64,000 bases of DNA from a methanotrophic endosymbiont of Bathymodiolus puteoserpentis (Logatchev) (GTDB lineage: Bacteria > Pseudomonadota > Gammaproteobacteria > Methylococcales > Methylomonadaceae), in contig NZ_FQTQ01000012.1 of NCBI RefSeq assembly GCF_900128525.1, positions 1-64,000 of the forward strand, in the 5' to 3' direction. The translations under genes and the position numbers were made by a program. The notes beneath the pieces are model-generated. The model did no database searches. It saw only the letters and a program-made list of their open reading frames with translations, and was not told the DNA's origin. Below are positions 30,876 to 40,315 of the stretch, one piece after another. The number at the start of each line of letters is the position of its first letter. Positions within the stretch are counted from its first letter, which is position 1.

Positions 30876-31985
30876 ATGGACAATATACAACATGGCATCA
30901 GCCCGCATACAGTCAATTTATCGCGCCACGCTCTTAAACAGATGCTTCGCGTCATACATGACTTACAAGAGCTCAGCGAAAACCCTTACTACCCTAACAA
31001 ACTGCCTAAACTGGCTAACTCAGCTCAAATTAAGGTACAAAATTATTCAGTATTAATGGGCTATGATTTTCATACCACTGAAAATCAAGAGGTCAAATTA
31101 ATTGAGGTCAATACTAATGCTGGCGGTTTATGGTTTGCTTGTGGCATTGAAGACCCACTTAATCAAGCGCTTCCTGATAAATTAGCCCGACAATTACTCG
31201 ACACTTTTATTCAAGAATATCAGCTGTTCACTCAAGATTTACAGGCTAGACCTAAGTTGATTGCTATTATTGATCAAGTGCCCGAACAGCAGTTTCTTTA
31301 TCCAGAAATGCAAGCCTTTGCGCAATTGTTTAAACTAGCAGGGATTGAGTGCGTGATTATTGACCCTAGTGAAATCAATACCAGCAACTCAAAACTCTAT
31401 TATCAAGAGCAACGCATAGACCTCATTTATAATCGTCATTGTGACTTTTACTTAACAACGCCAGAAATGCAAATCGTTGCGCAAGCATGGCAACGACAGT
31501 CCGTGTGCTTAACGCCCAACCCTCGTGTTTATGGTCTATTAGCTGATAAACAACGTATGGCCGACTGGTCACAATCAACACTTTTAAATGATTTACTCAA
31601 GCCAAAAGTAGCCCAACGCCTACAACAAGCGATCCCTAAAACACAGCTTTTACATACACTAGACCGAGATACTTTATGGTCTGAGCGTAAAAAATTAGTC
31701 TTTAAACCAACGACGAGTTATGCCAGCCGAGGTGTGTATATAGGTGAAAAATTAACCAAAGGTAAATTTAATGGTTTCGACCCGCAGACAACATTAGTGC
31801 AAGAACGCATTAAACCCTCTATTATCAGAACAAACGACGGCACACAATTTAAAGTCGATTTTCGGCTGTTTGTTTATCGACATACGGTTCTCACCGCTTG
31901 CGCCCGAATTTATCAAGGCCAAGTAACCAATTTACGCACCCCTAATGGTGGCTTTAGCCAGCTTAAATTAAGCAATTTAATATAA
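30876..31985 (+). CDS. ATP-grasp-like protein of unknown function
   Basis: A 369-residue protein with no signal peptide or membrane segment. The middle contains a glutathione-synthetase-like arrangement: KLIEVNTNAGGLWFACGIED (acidic/asparagine site), DLIYNRHCDFYL, LTPNPRVYGLLADKQRMADW, KLVFKPTTSYASRGVYIGEK and QERIKPS, then KVDFRLFVYR. This looks like a non-standard ATP-grasp fold; the substrate is unknown. It ends one base before the ATG of the M16 peptidase gene, so the two are probably co-translated. Confidence 0.65.
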   Translation: MDNIQHGISPHTVNLSRHALKQMLRVIHDLQELSENPYYPNKLPKLANSAQIKVQNYSVLMGYDFHTTENQEVKLIEVNTNAGGLWFACGIEDPLNQALPDKLARQLLDTFIQEYQLFTQDLQARPKLIAIIDQVPEQQFLYPEMQAFAQLFKLAGIECVIIDPSEINTSNSKLYYQEQRIDLIYNRHCDFYLTTPEMQIVAQAWQRQSVCLTPNPRVYGLLADKQRMADWSQSTLLNDLLKPKVAQRLQQAIPKTQLLHTLDRDTLWSERKKLVFKPTTSYASRGVYIGEKLTKGKFNGFDPQTTLVQERIKPSIIRTNDGTQFKVDFRLFVYRHTVLTACARIYQGQVTNLRTPNGGFSQLKLSNLI

Positions 31986-31986
31986 T

Positions 31987-34860
31987 ATGTATACTTTTTT
32001 AAAACCTTTTATTTTTGTACCAGCCTTACTTAGTAGCGCCTGTAGCTTAACCTCCTCGCCTCTAAAAAATACCCAACAAATGGAGTTACCCCCTATTATT
32101 CAAAGCCAAAATGATAACCGGAAATATCAAGTCTTTACCTTGGATAATGAGCTACAAGCTCTTATTATCTCTGACCCAGATAGCGATAAAGCCGCAGCTT
32201 CTTTAGATGTTTTTATCGGCAGCGCTAGCGACCCAGAAGACCGCGCGGGACTCGCTCATTTCTTAGAACATATGTTATTTTTAGGAACAGAGAAATATCC
32301 TGATCCTGACGAATACCAAACGTTTATTGCTCAACATGGCGGCTCCAGAAACGCCTTTACGGCCAAAGAACATACTAACTACTTTTTCGATATAGAAAAC
32401 GCCTCTTTAGAGCCAATGCTGGATCGTTTTAGCCAGTTTTTTACTGCGCCTTTATTTAATCCTGAGTTTGTTGAACGCGAAAAAAATGCTGTACACTCAG
32501 AATATTTAGGCAAAATAAAAACTGAAAATCGTCGCTTTTATGCTGCCATGCAACAAGCGTTTAACCCTAAAAGCCCCTATGCAAAATTCAGTGTCGGTAA
32601 TCTAACAACCTTAGCCGATAGACCTCAGCAAGCTATACGCGATGATTTACTACGCTTTTATAAGCAACATTACTCAGCTAATTTGATGCGCCTAGTCGTA
32701 TTAGCTAACGAACCTTTGCCCGTCTTAAAAAAATGGGTAACGACTAAGTTCTCAGCCATTCCTAACCACCATAGCAACAAAGCAATTTTTACTGAGCCAT
32801 TACTCAATGCCGAACAAATGGCGCACAAAATCAATATTAAATCCTTGCAGGAAAAGCGTGAATTAACCTTTACGTTCCCCCTACCGGAAGTACAATCGCA
32901 CTACCGCACTAAACCTAGCGCCTACTTTCAATCCTTACTCGGTCACGAGGGCGAAGGCAGTATTTTAGCGCTCTTAAAAGAAAAAGGCTGGGCAGATGAG
33001 ATGAGTGCTTCTACCGGTTTCAGCAATAATGCCCAAGAATCTAGTCTCTACCTTGGCATTAATCTAACTCATGCAGGACTACAGCATGTTGATGATATTA
33101 GTGATATTGTTTTCCAGTATATTCGGCTTTTACAACAGTCTGAAATGCAGCAATGGCTGTATCAAGAGCAACAGAAACAAGCTCAATTAAAATTCCGTTA
33201 CCAAGAAAAACGCGATGCTAGCCATACTGTGACGGGGCTTGCCCGCAACTTACAGTATTATGCGCCTCAAGATGTGCTACGCGGTGCTTATCTTATGGAA
33301 CATAGCGAACCAGAACTAACACAGTCTTTATTGCAATTATTAAGCCCTGAGCGCGTGCTTATTGCCTTAAATAACCAAGATGTCAGTACCAATCAAACGG
33401 AAAAGAACTACCATGTGGATTATGCAATAATGCCAATCCCTTCAGAACAAATAGCACGCTGGTCAAATTCAGCTATCAATCCCGCATTAAAACTGCCCCT
33501 CCCCAACCCTTTTATTCCAGACCAACTGCAACTAAAAAAAGCAACGACAGAAGTAACACGCCCACAACTGATCCCGCAAAGCTATGGCATGCAAGTTTGG
33601 CATCAATTAGATACTAGCTTTAATGTACCTCGCAGCAATCTTTTTCTTGCCTTACACTCACCTATTGCCAATAAATCTCCACGCGATGCACTGCTAAGTT
33701 CCCTTTTAGCCTCTATTATTACCAAACAGTTAAATAGCTATGCTTATCCAGCTAGATTAGCGGGATTACAATACTCTATTTATGCAACCGAGCGGGGTTT
33801 AAGCCTATCCCTATCAGGGTATGACCAAAAACAACCGATACTCCTTGAACGTATTATCGCAGCACTCAAAAACCCTGAAATAACAGAACAGCGCTTTAGC
33901 ATCTTAAAAAATCGCTACCAACAAAGCTTAAGCAATGCGCAAAAACAGCAGCCCTTTCAGCAAATTCTTGCTGATATTAAGCGCACACTAGTAGAAAATC
34001 ATTGGACTAATGAGCAAAAATTAGCCGCACTAAGCACACTAAGCAAGCAGGATTTACAGGAGTTCTCCGCACGTTTTTTACAGCAATTACAGCCAACCTT
34101 ATTCATTCAAGGTAATACAGACGCGCAAGAAACTCAGCAGATTGCTGATTTTATTCATACTCAGTTAGCATTATCTACAAAAGTCATTAAAGTCCCTGCA
34201 GCTAGAGTGATTCAGCTTAAAGAAAGTTCTTTAAATGCACACCACCTACCCATCGACAATCAAGATGCCGCTTTAGCGTTATATTTCCAAGCACCAGACA
34301 AATCAATAGCAGCCCAAGCAAAAATGCAATTATTAGGGCGTATTATTGCTTCTGCTTTCTTTGCTGATTTACGCACGCGCCAACAATTAGGCTATAACCT
34401 TGGCGCAGCAGCATTATCAATGAAAGACGTGCCTGGCTTAATTTTTATTTTACAATCACCAGTTATTTCTGCGCCTGAAATAGAGAGTCGAATTAAAACC
34501 TTTATTATTTCTTTTTTACAGGATTTAGAAAACCTACCTACAGAAGAATTAGAAACCTATAAAGCAGGTTTAATCACCCGCCTTCTCGAAAAGGATAAAA
34601 ACCTACAAAAACGCAGCTATAGAAACTGGCTAGAAATTGACCGTGAAAACGACAATTTTGACACGCAAGAACGCATTGCCGCCGCCGTTAAAATGATTGA
34701 TAAGACCAACCTAATTCAAGCGTATAAAAGCTGGTTAATTGATAAGCCTCGTCAATTCCGTAGTTATGCCTTAGGTACGAAATTTATTAAAGAAGATTTT
34801 ACGGATGTGCAGCCGATAACAGATAATGATTTGTTTAAACGCGAACACGATAAGCTGTAA
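31987..34860 (+). CDS. M16 family (pitrilysin/insulinase-like) zinc peptidase lipoprotein
   Basis: Large M16 peptidase of 957 aa, similar in domain layout to protease III. The N-terminus (FLKPFIFVPALLSSACSL) is a signal with a lipobox ending at Cys, predicting a lipoprotein facing the periplasm. The inverted zinc motif HFLEHMLFLGT, with the downstream glutamate in EKNAVHSEYLG, marks the active domain. C-terminal M16 repeats are inactive-like and include TRQQLGYNLGAA. It directly follows the ATP-grasp-like gene. Confidence 0.92.
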   Translation: MYTFLKPFIFVPALLSSACSLTSSPLKNTQQMELPPIIQSQNDNRKYQVFTLDNELQALIISDPDSDKAAASLDVFIGSASDPEDRAGLAHFLEHMLFLGTEKYPDPDEYQTFIAQHGGSRNAFTAKEHTNYFFDIENASLEPMLDRFSQFFTAPLFNPEFVEREKNAVHSEYLGKIKTENRRFYAAMQQAFNPKSPYAKFSVGNLTTLADRPQQAIRDDLLRFYKQHYSANLMRLVVLANEPLPVLKKWVTTKFSAIPNHHSNKAIFTEPLLNAEQMAHKINIKSLQEKRELTFTFPLPEVQSHYRTKPSAYFQSLLGHEGEGSILALLKEKGWADEMSASTGFSNNAQESSLYLGINLTHAGLQHVDDISDIVFQYIRLLQQSEMQQWLYQEQQKQAQLKFRYQEKRDASHTVTGLARNLQYYAPQDVLRGAYLMEHSEPELTQSLLQLLSPERVLIALNNQDVSTNQTEKNYHVDYAIMPIPSEQIARWSNSAINPALKLPLPNPFIPDQLQLKKATTEVTRPQLIPQSYGMQVWHQLDTSFNVPRSNLFLALHSPIANKSPRDALLSSLLASIITKQLNSYAYPARLAGLQYSIYATERGLSLSLSGYDQKQPILLERIIAALKNPEITEQRFSILKNRYQQSLSNAQKQQPFQQILADIKRTLVENHWTNEQKLAALSTLSKQDLQEFSARFLQQLQPTLFIQGNTDAQETQQIADFIHTQLALSTKVIKVPAARVIQLKESSLNAHHLPIDNQDAALALYFQAPDKSIAAQAKMQLLGRIIASAFFADLRTRQQLGYNLGAAALSMKDVPGLIFILQSPVISAPEIESRIKTFIISFLQDLENLPTEELETYKAGLITRLLEKDKNLQKRSYRNWLEIDRENDNFDTQERIAAAVKMIDKTNLIQAYKSWLIDKPRQFRSYALGTKFIKEDFTDVQPITDNDLFKREHDKL

Positions 34861-35168
34861 GTTTATCAGAAGCTATGGGGTTGGCGCATAAATGCCAACC
34901 CTAGCAAACCGTTTATAATCATTTTAGCCGTTGGAGCAAGAGTAGCGTAGGGAGCTAGTTTTAGATCAATTAAGCCGTAAGGCTCGTAACAAACGCGCCT
35001 CAGCTATAGCATTATCATGTGTAGAGCGTAAAAACTATACCAACAAAGCTTCTTAGAATTTGAGTGTAAGCTCCACAAGAAATAGACCTAAGCAAGTGGC
35101 CTATTTTACTTGACCATTACACAATTTTAATGACACTGCAAAAATAACATAATGTGACAACAAGCGAC
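34861..35168. other. intergenic region with one hairpin
   Basis: Between the converging M16 peptidase and ppk2 genes. A short perfect hairpin, GGGTTGGC (34878-34885) with GCCAACCC (34894-34901), lies just after the peptidase stop and may terminate it. Beyond that I see no gene or motif I can support. Confidence 0.5.
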
Positions 35169-36031
35169 CTAAACCGCTTTGTTCATATTAATTTCCATTC
35201 TTTTTATTTCATCAGCACCATTAACTAAAATCTCGTGGTCTTCCTGCAAATAATCATCTGAAATTTTATTCGGGTACTCCACGTGAGACAAAATATGTTT
35301 AATGCAATTAATACGTGCTTTTTTCTTATTATCCGATTTTATAACCGTCCATTCCGCGTAAGGGGTATTCGTCGATAACAGCATCGAATACTTAGCAATC
35401 GTGTACTTATCCCAAAGCCTTTGCGCTTCTTGGTCTACAGGAGAAATTTTGTATTGCTTTAGAGGGTCTGTGATTCTTTTTTCAAAACGTCTGGCTTGCT
35501 CTCTTTTGCTTACTGAGAAATAAAATTTAATAAAAATAATACCGGAATTAACCAACATTTTTTCAAATTCAGGTACCTCTCTTAGAAACTCTTTATGTTC
35601 AACTTCAGAGCAAAACCCCATTACCGGCTCAACACCTGCTCGGTTATACCAAGAGCGGTCAAATAAAACCATTTCACCCGCAGAAGGTAGGTTCTGAATA
35701 TAGCGCTGAAAATACCACTGCGTTCTTTCTGTATCAGATGGTTTTTCCAAAGCGACCACTTTTGCCCCACGCGGGTTTAAATGCTCAGTAATTCTTTTAA
35801 TCGTCCCACCCTTACCAGCAGCATCACGACCTTCAAACAGCATCAGCACTTTCAGGCCATTTTCTTTAACGTGATTCTGAAATTTTAGTAATTCAACTTG
35901 AAGCCTATGTAACTCTTGTTCATACTCTATCGTTTCTTTTTTGATCCAGACCTGTACCTTACCCTCATTTTTACTGTCTATTTTTTTCTCTATACTTTTC
36001 TTCTTTACTTCTTTACTTCTTTACTCGCCAT
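35169..36031 (-). CDS. ppk2: polyphosphate kinase 2, frameshifted by an 8-bp tandem repeat
   Basis: PPK2 phosphorylates nucleoside diphosphates from polyphosphate (or the reverse). The body is intact: VQVWIKKETIEYEQELHRLQ, Walker A LFEGRDAAGKGGT, LNPRGAK, WYFQRYIQNLP, FDRSWYNRAGVEPVMGFC. Its reading frame upstream reaches a stop without any ATG, GTG or TTG in the conserved N-terminal part. The only well-placed start is ATG 36031, preceded by AAGGAGAAGGGA, but its frame ends after eight codons (MASKEVKK then TAA). Between them lie three copies of the 8-mer TTCTTTAC. Removing one copy joins the frames and gives a normal 284-residue PPK2. The gene therefore reads as OFF by repeat expansion, or is a recent frameshift. 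Without a switch only a truncated protein from GTG 35849 could be made. Confidence 0.85.
36001..36024. repeat. 3 x 8-bp tandem repeat at the ppk2 start
   Basis: TTCTTTAC is repeated three times in register (36001-36008, 36009-36016, 36017-36024; GTAAAGAA on the ppk2 strand), six bases inside the ppk2 start codon. A unit length of 8 changes the frame with each gain or loss, the usual design of slipped-strand phase-variable loci. Confidence 0.85.
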
Positions 36032-36223
36032 TCCCTTCTCCTTCCTAAAACATTTACCAATCTCTTAATTGTAGTATAAACAGCTCAAAAAGTAAGGCTT
36101 TAGCCTTTTACCACTGAATTTAATTTATTCACAACAGTACTTAGCTCCACAGAATAATTAGGCTTCTGCTTAAGTAAATTAGGAGGACATCATCAAAACA
36201 GCTTATAAAAGCACTAAACTAAA

Positions 36224-36619
36224 TTATTGTACTAAGAACTCAGTAAAAAATAGATCTCTTAAGCCATCTTTGTTTTTTGCATGTTTTTCCAGCGTATCTT
36301 CAACCACTTTTAATGCGTCTTCTCGTAACGCTTCACGCTGCTCCATCGTTTGTAAATTAGCAGCAGCTTTACCACTAAAGAGCATAATCAAACCATGCCG
36401 TATTGCTGGAAAATGCTTTTTAACTTTTTCTATCGCCTTAGCACCTTCAACCATTAACTGTACATCTACCCGTAAATACTTTTTCGGCTCTGCCAAATTA
36501 ACTGTAAACTTAGGCTTCATTTCTAGATATTCTACTACAGGCTCTGCCGCTTCATCTTCTCCCGCAGACACATAACTAGGTAAGCACCACAAACTTAATA
36601 ATAATAAAAAAATACGCAC
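36224..36619 (-). CDS. FliL-domain exported protein
   Basis: A 131-residue protein with a signal-peptide-like N-terminus (MRIFLLLLSLWCLPSYVSAG), then a FliL-type domain: YLEMKPKFTVNLAEPKKYLRVDVQLMV, HFPAIRHGLIMLFSGK and LREDALKVVEDTLEK. FliL stabilises flagellar stators in characterised systems, but no flagellar gene is nearby and the hydrophobic N-terminus may be cleaved here. It may be a stand-alone relative with another role. Confidence 0.8.
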   Translation of the reverse strand: MRIFLLLLSLWCLPSYVSAGEDEAAEPVVEYLEMKPKFTVNLAEPKKYLRVDVQLMVEGAKAIEKVKKHFPAIRHGLIMLFSGKAAANLQTMEQREALREDALKVVEDTLEKHAKNKDGLRDLFFTEFLVQ

Positions 36620-36879
36620 AATAATTCTCCACTTTAAAAAAACAATCCTAATACAGTAGCCCCAAAATAAGCCTTACAGCTATGAGGCCAGTAATAATTT
36701 ACAAACAATACAGTATACTATTTTTTATAACTTATCATTATTCTACAGGGCCTTGATATAGTAAAATCACAAGTAAATACAATAACCTGCTAACGATTCA
36801 CTAAAATCTTAGGGCTGGATTATAAACAACCTAAGCCGCCGCATATAAACGGCTAGAGATTCGAATATACCTTGCCCCT
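36620..36879. other. AT-rich intergenic region
   Basis: Upstream of the FliL-like gene. No gene or structured motif that I can support; it runs into the inverted-repeat element at 36880. Confidence 0.4.
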
Positions 36880-37001
36880 CACTGCCATTAAGTTAAGAGC
36901 AAAGAATATGGGGTGCAGTGCTTTAGCCTGCTATTTTCAGCCATGAAAGCAGGCTAAAGCACTGCACCCCAATGAGCTAATTCCTTAACTTAATGGCAGT
37001 G
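36880..37001. mobile_element. MITE-like element with 18-bp terminal inverted repeats
   Basis: CACTGCCATTAAGTTAAG (36880-36897) is a perfect inverse of CTTAACTTAATGGCAGTG (36984-37001). Flanking direct repeats CCTTGCCCCT (36870-36879 and 37003-37012, with one base between the right end and its copy) look like a target-site duplication of 9-10 bp. Inside is a second long palindrome, GGGGTGCAGTGCTTTAGCCT with its complement near 36950-36970. At 122 bp there is no transposase, so it would need a partner (TIR and duplication length suggest an IS4-like transposase; inference). Confidence 0.75.
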
Positions 37002-37027
37002 ACCTTGCCCCTGCATAAAAATATATC

Positions 37028-38377
37028 TCAACCCTCGCGGCTTAAAGTATTTACTAATACATCTTGATAATAGCGTATTCGATCTATATATTTAACTGGC
37101 TCAGCACCTCGTGCATAGCCGTATTTCAAGTTCTTGTAATATTTTTTTTGACTTAATAAAGGTAGCACTTCTTTCAAATCATGCCAGGTACTAGGACTTT
37201 TACCCAACTGCCTAGCTAAGGCGCGAGCATCAAGTAAATGCGCAAAGCCGACATTATATGCGGCTAAAGCAAACCAGACACGATCAGCATTAGCCACATC
37301 TTCAGGAATTCTTTTTAGCATTTTATCCAAGTATTTAGCGCCACCTTTAATGCTTTGCATTGGATCAGTACGCTGAGCAACCCCCATTGCTTTAGCGGTA
37401 TTTTGAGTTAGCATCATCAGCCCTCTAACACCTGTAGGGCTCCGTGCTGCTGCATTCCACCCAGACTCTTGATAAGATTGAGCAGCCAATAAAGTCCACG
37501 GCAACTGATATTGCTTGGCAACTGCTTTAAAAGCTGCCTTATATTTTGGCAATCTACTGGTAATTCGTTTCAGGTAGACATGGTTATTATAAAAATCAAA
37601 AATATCGACATAGCCATAATAGCGCTCATTAATAATATTAAGTGTTGAGTTTTGCTCAATCTGAGCAAACCAATCTTCCACATACTGTTTAAAATAACCT
37701 ACATCAATAGGTAGCATCCAAGCTAATTCCTGCTCCTCAGAAAGAGGGAAAGCAACCATTAAATTAGGATAATAACGGCGATTAAGCGACATAATATTAG
37801 AATCAATTACCGTACAGTCTACCTCACGATTTTCCACTTTTTCTAGTACTTGCTCTGTGGATAAGTCGCTGGTCGCTTCCCACTTTAATTCAGGATAATT
37901 TACTTTTAGTTCAAGTAACGACTCTTGATAACTACTTTCGGCAATAATTAATAGTGAACGTCCGAGTAAATCGCTTACCTCTTTAGGCATATTAACTTTG
38001 CGATGACAAACTACTTGCTGCTGTACTGTCTTATATCCTGGGCCAAAGTTTTGATTCAGGGCTCGGCTATCTGTTTGCGTTAAGCCTGCCGCAACAATAT
38101 GTCCCTCGCCTTTGTTAATTGCTGCCATAATCTCTTCAATATTGTCATAGAGCTTATACTCCACGTCAACATTTAAAGAATCAGCTAATGCCTTACTTAA
38201 ATCATATTCAAAACCAGCAGGCCGATCATTAGCATCAAGATAGTAAGTTGTTGGAGCATTACGCGTCAAAACAATTAACTTGCCTTGCTTACGAATATCC
38301 TTCATCACTGGATCGCTTTCACTACAAGCACTTAATAAGACAGCAGTCGCTATCAACAACAGTAATTTTTTTATCAT
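37028..38377 (-). CDS. mltF: membrane-bound lytic murein transglycosylase F
   Basis: Periplasm-facing lytic transglycosylase that cuts peptidoglycan glycan strands. The 449 residues have an N-terminal lipobox-like LLSACSES, a substrate-binding-protein domain (GKLIVLTRNAPTTYYLDAND) and a C-terminal SLT domain with AAQSYQESGWNAAARSPTGV (catalytic Glu in QES) and ALAAYNVG. Length is a little under E. coli MltF (518). It stands alone next to the MITE-like element. Confidence 0.94.
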   Translation of the reverse strand: MIKKLLLLIATAVLLSACSESDPVMKDIRKQGKLIVLTRNAPTTYYLDANDRPAGFEYDLSKALADSLNVDVEYKLYDNIEEIMAAINKGEGHIVAAGLTQTDSRALNQNFGPGYKTVQQQVVCHRKVNMPKEVSDLLGRSLLIIAESSYQESLLELKVNYPELKWEATSDLSTEQVLEKVENREVDCTVIDSNIMSLNRRYYPNLMVAFPLSEEQELAWMLPIDVGYFKQYVEDWFAQIEQNSTLNIINERYYGYVDIFDFYNNHVYLKRITSRLPKYKAAFKAVAKQYQLPWTLLAAQSYQESGWNAAARSPTGVRGLMMLTQNTAKAMGVAQRTDPMQSIKGGAKYLDKMLKRIPEDVANADRVWFALAAYNVGFAHLLDARALARQLGKSPSTWHDLKEVLPLLSQKKYYKNLKYGYARGAEPVKYIDRIRYYQDVLVNTLSREG

Positions 38378-38716
38378 TCTCTTTTCTATTTTATCTCATT
38401 AAAATGTCGAGCTACCTGTAAATTTCCTTTGTAACCCACCATTATCAATTAATCTACTCAATATTAATCCGCCATTATCCCTGCAATCAGAAACATTTCC
38501 TACTTATTAAGCTTTGCGCTAATACACGTTTATTTCAAGATTGTGCAATTATTGAGTTAGAGACGGACATAACACCGATACCAGTCATACTGACACTATC
38601 CTGAAAAGTGCAATATCCTGCCGCCAAGCACAAAGTTTGTTTATAATATTTAACCTTCTCTAGCCTATTAAAATCTTAGCTCATGGCTTATTTATATTCC
38701 TGAGACCACAAACACA
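38378..38716. other. intergenic region between divergent mltF and nagZ
   Basis: About 340 AT-rich bases containing the promoters of two divergent genes by inference. I see no coding frame, repeat or RNA motif I can support. Confidence 0.4.
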
Positions 38717-38722
38717 TTGAAA

Positions 38723-39742
38723 ATGAAAAAACTGCTGCCTATCGGCCCCGTTATGATTGATATTGAGGGTACAAAGCTTAGTCAATATGATAAAGAAAAA
38801 ATTGCTCACCCCAATACAGGGGCAGTTATATTATTTGCCCGCAATTACGAAGCCCCTGAGCAAGTTGCTGAATTAAACCAACAAATAAAAGCCGCGAGAA
38901 AAGGCCCTATACTTATTGCCGTTGATCAAGAGGGTGGACGCGTACAACGCTTTCAAACTGGTTTCACTCGCCTCCCGCCAGCTGCCGCTTATGCCGATCA
39001 ACCAGAATTAACCAGCGATGCAGGCTGGCTAATGGCTGCCGAATTACTAAGTCTCGGAGTTGATTTTAGCTTTGCACCTGTTTTAGACATTGATTGTGGT
39101 GTCAGCGAAATTATTGGCAATCGCTCATTTTCCCAAGACACAGAACAAGCCTGTCAACTTGCGAGTAACTTTAGAAAAGGTATGCGTAACGCAGGCATGG
39201 CAGCTATTGGTAAACATTTCCCAGGGCATGGCGCAGTCGCTTTAGATTCGCACCTAACATTGCCAATTGATGAGCGCGATTTTGACAGTATTTATAATAA
39301 AGATATTCTACCGTTCAAACGGCTAATTAACGAAGGCTTAGAAGGCATTATGCCAGCTCACGTTGTATACCCTGCAGTTGATGAACTGCCGGCTGGGTTC
39401 TCAACTATTTGGATAACAGAAATCTTACGTAAACAATTAGGCTTTAATGGCACCGTCTTTAGTGATGACTTAAGTATGGAAGGCGCAGCGATCGTAGGTG
39501 ATTTTCCTGAGCGCGCAAAACTCGCCCGCCAAGCAGGTTGCGATATGATTTTAGTCTGTAATAATCCACTTGCTGCGGAGCAGGTTTTAGATGCCACACC
39601 GATAGAATATATTCCTCTGCGCGAACAACGTTTACTAGCAATGCTTGGACAACCAGAGTTAGTCCAGCCCCCCCTTAAAAGCAGTTCAAAATGGCAAACT
39701 ATTAGCCAACAAATTAGCAAACTGGCAGAAACTTATGCTTAA
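38723..39742 (+). CDS. nagZ: beta-N-acetylhexosaminidase
   Basis: Cytoplasmic GH3 enzyme that removes GlcNAc from muropeptides during cell-wall recycling. About 339 aa from ATG 38723 (MKKLLPIGPVMIDIEG). Motifs: LIAVDQEGGRVQRF, NRSFSQD, the catalytic dyad region GKHFPGHGAVALDSHLTLP, and VFSDDLSMEGA. Length is normal. Its stop overlaps the start of the phosphoribosyltransferase gene by 8 bases, so nagZ leads a salvage operon. Confidence 0.96.
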   Translation: MKKLLPIGPVMIDIEGTKLSQYDKEKIAHPNTGAVILFARNYEAPEQVAELNQQIKAARKGPILIAVDQEGGRVQRFQTGFTRLPPAAAYADQPELTSDAGWLMAAELLSLGVDFSFAPVLDIDCGVSEIIGNRSFSQDTEQACQLASNFRKGMRNAGMAAIGKHFPGHGAVALDSHLTLPIDERDFDSIYNKDILPFKRLINEGLEGIMPAHVVYPAVDELPAGFSTIWITEILRKQLGFNGTVFSDDLSMEGAAIVGDFPERAKLARQAGCDMILVCNNPLAAEQVLDATPIEYIPLREQRLLAMLGQPELVQPPLKSSSKWQTISQQISKLAETYA

Positions 39743-40274
39743 TGAAATTGAACAAGTGCAAAGAAATGCTCAATTACTGTATTCAGAAGCAGAAGTAGAA
39801 GCAGCCATCGATGCGATGGCAAAAAAAATCAATGCCTCATTAGCAATGCTAAATCCGGTTATCTTATGCGTTATGAATGGCGGCATAGTGATTGCTGGAA
39901 AATTAATGACTAAACTTAATTTTCCTTTAACACTGGATGCAATTAATGTCAGCCGCTATGGTAACGAAACCAGCGGGAATAGGGCTATTAATTGGCTACA
40001 AAAACCCACCAGCGACCTTAAAAATCGAGCCATACTGATTATTGACGATATTCTTGATGAAGGTATTACCCTTGAGGCTATTTATCAATATTGCCAAGAA
40101 CAAGGTGCAAAGCAGGTTTATAGTGCTGTGTTAGTCGACAAACAAATCAATAAAGCTAAACCTGTACAAGCGGACTTTATAGGTCTTTCAGTTGCCGATC
40201 ATTATTTATATGGTTATGGCATGGATTACAAAGGCTACTTGCGCAATGCGACAGGCATCTACGCTTGCGCTTAA
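39735..40274 (+). CDS. hpt: hypoxanthine-guanine phosphoribosyltransferase
   Basis: Purine salvage enzyme adding ribose-5-phosphate to hypoxanthine or guanine. 179 aa; the PRPP-binding loop is in NRAILIIDDILDEGITLEAI, with ILCVMNGGIVIAGKL upstream. It overlaps nagZ by 8 bases and is followed closely by a 5'-methylthiopurine phosphorylase, forming a salvage cluster seen in gammaproteobacteria. The exact base preference is not certain. Confidence 0.9.
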   Translation: MLNEIEQVQRNAQLLYSEAEVEAAIDAMAKKINASLAMLNPVILCVMNGGIVIAGKLMTKLNFPLTLDAINVSRYGNETSGNRAINWLQKPTSDLKNRAILIIDDILDEGITLEAIYQYCQEQGAKQVYSAVLVDKQINKAKPVQADFIGLSVADHYLYGYGMDYKGYLRNATGIYACA

Positions 40275-40315
40275 ATAACAACATCAATAGCGATATCCAA
40301 AAAATACATACTACG

